Positions 1 to 7,834 of a stretch of 39,459 nucleotides of DNA are shown in pieces; position 1 is the stretch's first letter, and every line of letters starts with the position of its first letter. The notes beneath the pieces are model-generated. The model was not told the origin of the DNA and did no database searches. It saw nothing but the letters and a program-made list of their open reading frames with translations. The stretch comes from Candidatus Aenigmatarchaeota archaeon (GTDB taxonomy: Archaea > Aenigmatarchaeota > Aenigmatarchaeia > CG10238-14 > SCSR01): contig JABABT010000025.1 in the NCBI GenBank assembly GCA_014238095.1, positions 1 through 39,459 on the forward strand. The letters are read 5' to 3'. A program made the translations under genes and the position numbers.

Positions 1-127
1 AATTAATATTACAATTATGTAAAATTATTGGTAAATAATAAGAATCTTTATAATGAAGATTTAACTTATTATGTTCTCCATATTTTTCCATATTTAATTC
101 TTTTTTATCCCAATTATCTGATCTCAT
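1..127 (-). CDS. Partial CDS running off the left window edge (MRSDNWDKKELNMEKYGEHNKLNLHYKDSYYLPIILHNCNIN...), unknown function
   Basis: Open frame on - strand from ATG at 127 to the window edge with no stop; not in the ORF track because it is truncated. Confidence 0.45.
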   Translation of the reverse strand, partial: MRSDNWDKKELNMEKYGEHNKLNLHYKDSYYLPIILHNCNIN

Positions 128-137
128 TATAATTTAG

Positions 138-153
138 AGTGTTTTAAAACACT
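138..153. promoter_or_regulatory. 16-bp perfect palindrome AGTGTTTTAAAACACT, possible operator/promoter of the left-edge gene
   Basis: Lies 11-26 nt upstream of the ATG at 127 (- strand); core TTTTAAAA is TATA-like. Confidence 0.35.
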
Positions 154-315
154 TAAACATATTATTTTTTAAAAAAATCTAATTAAATAATTAAAAATTT
201 TATTAATTAAAATATTAAGGAATAATATTTTAAATTATTATTAATTGTTTAATTAAAATCATATACTAAAGATTTACATATTATTTAAATTTAATTTAAC
301 AAAATAAAATAATAA

Positions 316-1023
316 TTATAAAAATTTAGTTAATCCTGGTTTAATATTATCAGTATTAATGAAAACTATATCTTTATTCACTGGAAAAGAAACGTTATAA
401 ATAGGAATTGAATTTAACCAAGCTGTTTTAATACCAAAATGACTATGACCATGAATAACAATATTTGGTTTTTGATTATTGATTATATTTTCATAAGTTC
501 TTGATCCCATTGTAGAATAAAATTTTGGATTTTCTCCTTCTAATGTCTTAAATGTTGGTACATAATGCATTAATAAAATTTTAAAATCAGTTTTCATTTC
601 TCTTAAAATAGATTCTGTTAATTGTATACGTTTTTCATATATTTTTTCAATATCTGGTATGTTTATTTTTTGCCAACTTGTTGCTTGTTCTAAACTTCCA
701 GTAGTTCCAAAAATTCCTACTGATTTTCCTTTAATATCAATTTTAAATGATTCATCTTCAAGAAATTTAATATCTTTATATCTTTTCTTTACATCTTCTC
801 TAAAATTTGGTAATTCTGTATTTCCAAAACAAGAAATTATTGGACAATTAAACTTCCCAAATATTATATTATAAAATTTATCAAATTCACTTAAATTTCC
901 ATTATTAACAATATCTCCAGCTAATAAAAATAAATCTGGTTTTTCTATCATTTTATCTATAGATTTTAAAAAATTTTCATATCCTTTTGGAAAATGAATA
1001 TCACTTGTTGCTGCTATTAACAT
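316..1023 (-). CDS. Calcineurin-like metallophosphoesterase
   Basis: Motifs ATSDIHFP, LAGDIVNNG, GNTE, HYVP and GHSHFG match the metallophosphoesterase signature. Confidence 0.9.
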   Translation of the reverse strand: MLIAATSDIHFPKGYENFLKSIDKMIEKPDLFLLAGDIVNNGNLSEFDKFYNIIFGKFNCPIISCFGNTELPNFREDVKKRYKDIKFLEDESFKIDIKGKSVGIFGTTGSLEQATSWQKINIPDIEKIYEKRIQLTESILREMKTDFKILLMHYVPTFKTLEGENPKFYSTMGSRTYENIINNQKPNIVIHGHSHFGIKTAWLNSIPIYNVSFPVNKDIVFINTDNIKPGLTKFL

Positions 1024-1061
1024 TATATATAAATTGATTTTAATTTAATTATATCTTTAAT

Positions 1062-1769
1062 TTATTTTTTTCTATGATTATATTTTACATATGGAATTTT
1101 ATTTATATTTAGATTATCATGCTCATTTGAAATTGATATTATTTCTGCAAAATTATTATGAAAATATATATTTTTTCCAATATCTCCAATTTTTTGTTTT
1201 AATTTATAATCTAGTGTTTTATAAAATGGTGGAACTTTCATATATTTTTGATTAGCTAAAATTATATTATTAGGATTTTTAAAATTTGAATCTCTTAAAT
1301 TACTATATAATTCTTCTTTATATTTTGAAAAATAATCACAAACTACTGTAGTAGCTATATTAATTTTATAATGATTAACATTTTTTAATTTTTCTTCTTT
1401 TTCAATAATTAGATTAGATAATTCTTTTGTTAATTTCTTATGGGTTTTTGGTTCATATTTATCTTTTCCAATTATAATTTCACTTTTTATTGTATTTTTT
1501 AATAATGTTTCATGAATATTTTCTGGATTATAATTAAGTATATCTTTTATTTGAAGATGTCCTAAACAAACTAAAAATCCTATATTTTGATTTGTTTTTT
1601 TATATAAAGGAGTAAATGATTCATAATTTTTTGGTATTTTATAATTATTCATATAATTTGGTTTTAAAACCATTTTAGGTATTGGTGTCTCATCAGCTAA
1701 AAATACATAATCATCTTTATTCCCTAATCTCTCAGAAAATAAATCTGAAACTAAATTTTTAGTTTTCAT
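1062..1769 (-). CDS. Uncharacterised protein, 235 aa
   Basis: Long ORF, no recognised motif. Confidence 0.65.
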   Translation of the reverse strand: MKTKNLVSDLFSERLGNKDDYVFLADETPIPKMVLKPNYMNNYKIPKNYESFTPLYKKTNQNIGFLVCLGHLQIKDILNYNPENIHETLLKNTIKSEIIIGKDKYEPKTHKKLTKELSNLIIEKEEKLKNVNHYKINIATTVVCDYFSKYKEELYSNLRDSNFKNPNNIILANQKYMKVPPFYKTLDYKLKQKIGDIGKNIYFHNNFAEIISISNEHDNLNINKIPYVKYNHRKK

Positions 1770-1867
1770 AATTAATTATAATATGTTAATTAATTATTTA
1801 TACTTATAATTAATCAAAATAAATGATTTAAAGCATAAATTTCAATTAAAGAATATTAATTTATATA

Positions 1868-1955
1868 GGGCGGGTAGCTTAGCCTGGTTGGAGCACAAAA
1901 CTTGCTTAATCGACTGATAATCGAGCGGCCGAGGGTTCAAATCCCTCTCTGCCCA
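1868..1955 (+). tRNA. tRNA-Ile(GAT) with a ~13-nt insertion between D-arm and anticodon arm (possible non-canonical intron, ~1897-1909)
   Basis: Acceptor GGGCGGG/TCTGCCC, D-stem GCTT/GAGC, loop CTGATAA, T-arm GAGGG-TTCAAAT-CCCTC; removing AAAACTTGCTTAA leaves 75 nt and restores a 5-bp CTCGA/TCGAG anticodon stem. Confidence 0.8.
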
Positions 1956-2091
1956 CTTAATTTTATAATAGATTTTATATGAATAATTTTAAAGAATTAT
2001 TATCATATTTATATAAATATAAAAATTATAAATATAGTTTATTATATATTTAATTAAAGTTTATAAATTTCTATATAGAATTTATTATTAT

Positions 2092-2206
2092 GCTCCTATC
2101 GTCTAGTTCGGTCCAGGACTCAGCCCTTTCGATTGACTTCGAAAGTTTCGACATATCGGATGAGAGAAGTAAGGCTGCGACGCGGGTTCAAATCCCGCTG
2201 GGAGCA
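2092..2206 (+). tRNA. tRNA-Glu(TTC) with ~40-nt intron at 37/38 (~2132-2171)
   Basis: GCTCCTA/TGGGAGC acceptor, CAGCC/GGCTG anticodon stem, CTTTCG...A loop, T-arm GCGGG-TTCAAAT-CCCGC; 75 nt after intron removal. Confidence 0.92.
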
Positions 2207-2223
2207 CTGACGTACATGTCAGT
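2206..2223 (+). terminator. Hairpin immediately 3' of tRNA-Glu (ACTGAC-gtacat-GTCAGT), possible 3' processing or termination structure
   Basis: 6-bp perfect inverted repeat followed by pyrimidine-rich TCCCTTTCCTTT. Confidence 0.45.
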
Positions 2224-2362
2224 TCCCTTTCCTTTATAAAAAAAAATTAATAAATAAATGGAAAATGGATTTAAAAATATTAATTGAAAAGAAAATAATT
2301 AATAATTACTATAAGAAATTTACTAAGATAAAGTATTTAAATATTAACTCCATTTTCTTATT

Positions 2363-2707
2363 ATGGGTATATCATATATGAAACCTATTTTTGAAAAAAC
2401 TAAAGTTGATATTAGATATATAGAAAATGAAAATAAAAATAAATCTATATCAATAGATAGTCTTGAAAATGAAAAAAAATATAATATTGAAATATCTTTT
2501 TTAAGAAATAGAAACGAAACAAAAAATGCTTATAATAAAGAAGAAATTATGAAATATAGAAATGAATTTTCATCAAATTATATTCATAGTTTATATAAAA
2601 AAGGTATGAAAGATTGTCAAATTATTGAATATATAGATAAATGTATGACTTTTTTAAAAAATAATGATATTATTAAAAAAGGGAAAATAGATTATTATAC
2701 AAAATAA
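2363..2707 (+). CDS. Uncharacterised protein, 114 aa
   Basis: ORF with ATG after an upstream AT-rich TTTAAATATTA element. Confidence 0.6.
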   Translation: MGISYMKPIFEKTKVDIRYIENENKNKSISIDSLENEKKYNIEISFLRNRNETKNAYNKEEIMKYRNEFSSNYIHSLYKKGMKDCQIIEYIDKCMTFLKNNDIIKKGKIDYYTK

Positions 2708-2743
2708 ATAATAAACATTTAAATTAAATAAACAATTATTCTT

Positions 2744-3370
2744 ATGAGAATTTTAGAAGATAAAATAAATTATAATAATATTAAATATTTTAAATTAATT
2801 AATGAAAATCAAAATTATATTCAAAATAAATTATATAAAAATTTGAATGAATATAAAAACAATTATAACTATGTAATAAATGAAATAGGAAAATATTATA
2901 TTAAAAATAATGAAAAAGAAAAACTTGAAACTATTGGATATAAAATTTACTCAATTTCAGAAAAAATTGAAAATGGAATAAAAGAATATTTAAAAATTGG
3001 TGAAGAATTAAATTATAAAAATCCTATTTATAATGAAAATGGAATAAAAGAAGATGAATATACATCACAATTAAAAAAAAATATAAGAAAAATTGAAAAA
3101 CTTGAACATAAATTAAATGAAGAAAAGATGAAGATGAAAAAAGATAGTGAAAGATTAAATAATCTTATTAAATCTGTTGATGAAATTTTTTATAATGTTA
3201 AAAATAATAAAACAATAACAAAAAATAAAGAAAAAATTGGAATTAATTTTAATTCATTTAATGAAGAAAAAATTGATATAAATGAAAAGAAAAATAATCA
3301 TAAAAATATATTAAGTATATTATTTGGATTTATTATAATAATAATATTTTATTCTTTTATATTTAACTAA
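2744..3370 (+). CDS. Coiled-coil protein with C-terminal transmembrane anchor, 208 aa
   Basis: K/E-rich helical central part; C-terminal ILSILFGFIIIIIFYSFIFN hydrophobic segment at the very end. Confidence 0.65.
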   Translation: MRILEDKINYNNIKYFKLINENQNYIQNKLYKNLNEYKNNYNYVINEIGKYYIKNNEKEKLETIGYKIYSISEKIENGIKEYLKIGEELNYKNPIYNENGIKEDEYTSQLKKNIRKIEKLEHKLNEEKMKMKKDSERLNNLIKSVDEIFYNVKNNKTITKNKEKIGINFNSFNEEKIDINEKKNNHKNILSILFGFIIIIIFYSFIFN

Positions 3371-3884
3371 CTTTAAATTCTATTTTAGTTTTAGGAGATA
3401 TTTTCAAACTTAATTTTTTTAAGGCTTTTTTTGCAATTTTAATATTTTCTTTATTCACTTGAACTCTAATCAATTTCTGACCAACTTTTGCTTGTATAGC
3501 TGTCCCTGTTGGTTTTCCAAAAGCATGAGCCATACCTTGTGAATAACGATCTGCTCCTGCACCTGTTGCAATTGGTTTTTCACGAATTACATGATGTGGA
3601 TAAGCAAGAATCTTCATAAAGAAACCTTCAGCAGTTAAATTATCTTCCAAAAATCTTGTAGCAACAATTCTTCCTGCTTCAACAGAATTATCACGAATTT
3701 GAACAGCTTCTTTTGAAATTAAATAAAATGTAGAATCAAATTTACCTTTTTTATTACCCATTTCAAATTGATGTGTTTTTGGAAAAGGAACTCCTTTTAC
3801 ATAAGATATTTTAGGTCTATGATGACTAACTCTAGTCCAAGGTCTTTCTATTTTTCTTACAACACGTCCTGGTCTTAAACCCAT
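3363..3884 (-). CDS. rpl10e: 50S ribosomal protein L10e (uL16 family)
   Basis: MGLRPGRVVRKIERPWTRVS, FPKTHQFEMGN, GADRYSQGMAHAFGKPTGTA. Confidence 0.95.
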   Translation of the reverse strand: MGLRPGRVVRKIERPWTRVSHHRPKISYVKGVPFPKTHQFEMGNKKGKFDSTFYLISKEAVQIRDNSVEAGRIVATRFLEDNLTAEGFFMKILAYPHHVIREKPIATGAGADRYSQGMAHAFGKPTGTAIQAKVGQKLIRVQVNKENIKIAKKALKKLSLKISPKTKIEFKVS

Positions 3885-4008
3885 AAAATCACTTTATAAA
3901 TTTTGTTTTTATTTGAATTTAAAGTTAATGTAATTTGTCTATAAAGTAAAGAAAATAATTATTTTATGGATAAATTAATTTTATGGGAAAATATACTAAT
4001 TATAAACC

Positions 4009-4016
4009 TTTAAATA
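4009..4016 (+). promoter_or_regulatory. Putative TATA box (TTTAAATA) of the small histone-like gene, with SD AGGAGTGA at 4038-4045
   Basis: AACCTTTAAATAGG context; same motif appears upstream of ORFs 6339 and 22840. Confidence 0.5.
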
Positions 4017-4051
4017 GGAAAATTGTTTATTATTTTTAGGAGTGATTTTAA

Positions 4052-4216
4052 ATGGCATTGTTTGTTAAATCGGCTATACGTTCTCAATTAAAAAATATGA
4101 GAGTAAGCCAAGAATTCTTCAAAGCTCTTGATAAAAATATTTCAGATAATCTAATAGCAGCAGTAGAAAGAGCTAAAAGTAATGGAAGAAAAACCTGTAG
4201 AGGATGTGACTTATAA
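4052..4216 (+). CDS. Small histone-fold-like protein, 54 aa (MALFVKSAIRSQLKNMRVSQEFFKALDKNISDNLIAAVERAKSNGRKTCRGCDL)
   Basis: Manual translation; AVERAKSNGRKT..DL resembles the helix2-loop of archaeal histone / DUF1931-type proteins; own SD, TATA box and terminator; absent from the ORF track (short). Confidence 0.8.
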   Translation: MALFVKSAIRSQLKNMRVSQEFFKALDKNISDNLIAAVERAKSNGRKTCRGCDL

Positions 4217-4221
4217 GTCAT

Positions 4222-4248
4222 AAGCCTCTTTCAGGCTTTTTATTTTTT
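4222..4248 (+). terminator. Intrinsic-terminator-like hairpin AAGCCT-ctttc-AGGCTT plus T-rich tract
   Basis: Perfect 6-bp stem followed by TTTTATTTTTT, just after the stop of ORF 4052-4216. Confidence 0.7.
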
Positions 4249-4270
4249 ATAAATTAGAAAAATATTATAT

Positions 4271-5485
4271 TTAATTATTCATTCCAGTAATTCTATTAAT
4301 AAATTTTCTTTTCTCTTGTTTTTCTTTTAATTCTTTTCTTCTTTGAATTTTAGAAATTTTTCTAATTAAAGGTTCAATTTTAATTGCTTCTTTCTTTGAA
4401 TTTCCTATTCCTGTACAATTTCCAACACCAATTATAATTATAGATCCCTTTTGTTTAGTATTTTTTATATTATCTTCAACAATTTCTAATACTCTAGGAA
4501 CTGTATTTAAAATTTCTTCACGCATTGGCATTATAGCTTCCTCATTACTCATTTTTACAACAATAGTATCAAGTGGTATATTTTTTACAGTTGAAATTCT
4601 TTCTATATGCTCTCTTTCAACACCTATACCACCAATAGCAACACCAACACCTTCAGCAATACTTCCAGTTTTTTCACCTTCAAATTTAGCAGATGCGTCA
4701 ATTGTTATTATTTTTGATATTTTATTTTTATTAAACAATTCTTGAACAGCAAATCCTAATTTTCCTAATCTACCACCTGGTCCTTTAGCACGTAAAATGA
4801 AAACATTTTTTCCTTTTATTTTCTTCTTAGCAAATAAAGTTTCATCATCTGCTATTTCTTTAGTTTTAGCATCTCCAATCAAATAAGATGCTATATGTGG
4901 TCCTATAGAATCTCCAACTGGCCAACCATTTGAAAATGCTTCTGTACCTTTTAACATAGCTTTAGAAATTTTCATAATTAATGGTAATTGCATTTGAAGA
5001 AGCATTGCAATTTGCAAATTTTTAGTTTTCTTAACAATTTCAACATAATGTCTTACAATTTTCATAATTTGATTTAATGATATTGCACCAGCAAGAGTCA
5101 TATTCATATTTGCTTTTTCTTCAGAACTTAATTTTGGAGCAACATTTTCAACAAAATATTTGAATCTTCTTTCACTTAGATTTGTTAAATGTTCTATTTT
5201 TTTCATAACTCCATAAGGATCCATACTTACTGGATTTATAACAAAAAAATTCATAAAATTCGAAATAGATTTTTTAATCTTTGAATTTGTACCATTTCCA
5301 GTTTTCTTTAAAGCAATATATTCTCCGGTTTTTGAAAATTGTTGTAATTGTTTTACTGTACGATCTAAATTAACAATTACTTGCATTAACATAAGTCTTG
5401 GATAAACAAAAATGAAAAGGAAAAATAATAGGAAAAAGAATATTTGAGATAAAAAATCTGTTCCTGTTCCAATTCCAAATACCAT
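4271..5485 (-). CDS. DUF1512-like archaeal membrane-anchored protein
   Basis: N-terminal TM segment; motifs IDASAKFEGEKTGSIAEGVGVAIGGIGVER and GVGNCTGIGNSKKEA recalled from the DUF1512 family. Confidence 0.75.
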   Translation of the reverse strand: MVFGIGTGTDFLSQIFFFLLFFLFIFVYPRLMLMQVIVNLDRTVKQLQQFSKTGEYIALKKTGNGTNSKIKKSISNFMNFFVINPVSMDPYGVMKKIEHLTNLSERRFKYFVENVAPKLSSEEKANMNMTLAGAISLNQIMKIVRHYVEIVKKTKNLQIAMLLQMQLPLIMKISKAMLKGTEAFSNGWPVGDSIGPHIASYLIGDAKTKEIADDETLFAKKKIKGKNVFILRAKGPGGRLGKLGFAVQELFNKNKISKIITIDASAKFEGEKTGSIAEGVGVAIGGIGVEREHIERISTVKNIPLDTIVVKMSNEEAIMPMREEILNTVPRVLEIVEDNIKNTKQKGSIIIIGVGNCTGIGNSKKEAIKIEPLIRKISKIQRRKELKEKQEKRKFINRITGMNN

Positions 5486-5542
5486 ATTAACAACTAATCT
5501 ATTTTAGTAAGTGATATATTAATTAATATGTATTAATTAAAT

Positions 5543-6283
5543 ATGATAAAATTGAAAAATATTTTTAATTCACCAAAGAAAATTCTTGGGAGTGTAATTA
5601 TCATTGGTATAATTATTTTAATATTATACTCTCCATCTATGGAAGATAATAAAAATTTATTTAATGAAAATTCATTGAATATAGAAAATAATAAATATTC
5701 TGGAATTTTTAATAAAATTTTTGAAAATGGTAAAAAAATAATTAATTATGAAAAAGATAAAGAAGAAATAATAAAAAATGATAATTTTGAATTTGAAATA
5801 AATATAGAAGGAAATCCTATTTTTGAATTTAGAGGAGTAAATATAAGTCTAAATATTATTGGTAATCATGAAACAATAATTAATAATATTATAGAAATTA
5901 ATTCTGAAAATGAAGAAATAGAATTTTCATTTAAAAATTTTGTAGGATTAATATCAATTAATGATAATTTGACACTTACTGGTATTACAGAAGAAATTAC
6001 ATTATCTAATAATCCATTAATATTAAAAAATAATGGAAATTTTGATATTATTTCTCAAATTACTCCTAAATCTTATATAATTGATGGAATTAAAATCAAT
6101 AGTATACAAATTTCTAAAATTAATGGTGATATTAAAAAAGGTGGAGATAGTAAATTTATTAGTGATTTGAATAATTCTACCATAAAAATTAATGATTTTA
6201 TAGGAAAAATTAGTTTTGATTCATCATACAAAATAGTTGGAAATTCTTCTTCTATTGAAAATGAAAATTTTAACCTAAAATAG
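5543..6283 (+). CDS. Membrane-anchored beta-strand-rich protein, 246 aa, unknown function
   Basis: N-terminal KILGSVIIIGIIILILYSP TM, then alternating hydrophobic/polar strands. Confidence 0.6.
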   Translation: MIKLKNIFNSPKKILGSVIIIGIIILILYSPSMEDNKNLFNENSLNIENNKYSGIFNKIFENGKKIINYEKDKEEIIKNDNFEFEINIEGNPIFEFRGVNISLNIIGNHETIINNIIEINSENEEIEFSFKNFVGLISINDNLTLTGITEEITLSNNPLILKNNGNFDIISQITPKSYIIDGIKINSIQISKINGDIKKGGDSKFISDLNNSTIKINDFIGKISFDSSYKIVGNSSSIENENFNLK

Positions 6284-6338
6284 ATATTAAAAAAACTTTT
6301 AAATATAGATTATCTGATTATTTTAGGAGAGTGATTAA

Positions 6339-6881
6339 ATGAGAATAATGAAAGAAGATAAAGAAGAAATGTCTAAAGATGAAAATTATTCATCAAATAA
6401 GAGAAGAGTTAATAAAAAAATAGAAATGACAAAAGTTAAACTGGATTCTGATGAAAAATCTGTAGCACTTTTTGTAGATGGTCCTAATATGCTTCGTAAA
6501 GAATTTATGATTGATTTAAGAGAATTAAAAAGAAGGGCTTCTAAATATGGTAGAGTAATTAGTGCTGAAGTTTTTATTAATCAGTTTGCACCTGAAAAAT
6601 TAATCGAGGCTATAATAAATGAAGGTTATAGAGTTGACATGACTTTAGCTGTTCAAGAAGACGATGCAAATGATGTGGATATAGCTGTTGCTACAGCCGC
6701 ATTAGAAGTAGCATTAACAAGAAATGATGTTGAATTCATTGCTCTTGCTACTAGAGATGCCGATTTCTTACCAGTAATACAAAAATCTAAAAAATACGGT
6801 AAAAAGGTCATAATATTTGGTGCTGAGCCAGGATTTGGTTCTAGTCTAAGACATGCTGCAGATTTCACTGAGGTAATGTAA
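6339..6881 (+). CDS. NYN (PIN-like) domain nuclease family protein, TIGR00288-like
   Basis: VALFVDGPNMLRKE, DDANDVDIAVATAALEVAL, FIALATRDADFLPVIQKSKKYGKKV. Confidence 0.9.
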   Translation: MRIMKEDKEEMSKDENYSSNKRRVNKKIEMTKVKLDSDEKSVALFVDGPNMLRKEFMIDLRELKRRASKYGRVISAEVFINQFAPEKLIEAIINEGYRVDMTLAVQEDDANDVDIAVATAALEVALTRNDVEFIALATRDADFLPVIQKSKKYGKKVIIFGAEPGFGSSLRHAADFTEVM

Positions 6882-6893
6882 ACCTCAGTGAAA
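6863..6893. terminator. 12-bp perfect inverted repeat spanning the stop codon of the NYN gene
   Basis: TTTCACTGAGGT-aatgtaa-ACCTCAGTGAAA, followed by ATATTTTTTG; lies between convergent genes. Confidence 0.6.
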
Positions 6894-6954
6894 CTGAAAT
6901 ATTTTTTGATAAAAATAACTTTACAATAAAAATATATTTATTAATTAAATATAA

Positions 6955-7356
6955 TTAAATTTTTTTGTATCCAAATTCTTTCAATATTTCAGTTATATTT
7001 TTTCTTTCATCATATTGTTTTTGAATATATTTTTCTGTATTATGAATTTTCAATTGAAGTCCATAAAATTCAGTATGTTTTAATATTGGAAATGATGTTA
7101 TAGTAATTAACTCACTAAAATAAGATGGGATTTCTTTATCATATTTAGATAATAATTTATCTTTTATTTTGTCTATATCTGAACAAGATTGTTCATATGT
7201 TTTTTGATTAAATGATGTAAATGTTTCTACTTTTTTATACATTTTTTTTGGTTTATTTTTTGAAATTATATAACCTAAATTTTTTATTTCTTTATCTGTC
7301 ATATTATTTATTGAACGTTTTACTTCTTGATTTAAAGTGTTTTTGGAATTACTCAT
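6955..7356 (-). CDS. Uncharacterised protein, 133 aa
   Basis: ORF only. Confidence 0.6.
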   Translation of the reverse strand: MSNSKNTLNQEVKRSINNMTDKEIKNLGYIISKNKPKKMYKKVETFTSFNQKTYEQSCSDIDKIKDKLLSKYDKEIPSYFSELITITSFPILKHTEFYGLQLKIHNTEKYIQKQYDERKNITEILKEFGYKKI

Positions 7357-7498
7357 TATTAAATAATGTACAATAATATTTAAATATGTATCATTTATAT
7401 TGAATAAATACTGAATTTTTGCTTAATGAAAATTTAATTGTTAAATAAATAATTATTAAAAGCTTAAATTACTCTAAATTATATTATTTTTAGATATA

Positions 7499-7834
7499 AT
7501 GATAATAAATAAATTATTTAATAAAATAATACCGAAAAAAAATGAAGAAGAACCAGTTGAACTTGAAGTTAATGAGGAATATAGAGAAAGAGTAAATGTA
7601 CGTATTGAGAATTTGACTAGTTTAGATGATGTTGATTTTATAATAAAACTTGTACGTGATGGAAATATAATATTTCTTAAAACAAAAAATATTCAAAATA
7701 AAGATTTAGGACAATTTGAAACATCTATACAAAAATTGAAAAGAAGTTGTATGAATTATGGATATGATATAGCAGGTACAGAAGAAGGATATATGATTAT
7801 AACACCTAAATTTGCCAAGATTTCAAGAGAGTAA
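7499..7834 (+). CDS. sepF: SepF-like cell-division protein (DUF552)
   Basis: VNVRIENLTSLDDVDFIIKLVRDGNIIFLKTK, GYDIAGTEEGYMIITPKFAKI match archaeal SepF pattern. Confidence 0.85.
   Translation: MIINKLFNKIIPKKNEEEPVELEVNEEYRERVNVRIENLTSLDDVDFIIKLVRDGNIIFLKTKNIQNKDLGQFETSIQKLKRSCMNYGYDIAGTEEGYMIITPKFAKISRE

Noticed and set aside
659-874. ORF on + strand inside the metallophosphoesterase gene
   Set aside because: Antisense to a clear family member, low-complexity hydrophobic product, no motif
6653-6868. ORF on - strand within the NYN gene
   Set aside because: Antisense shadow ORF of a well-supported CDS
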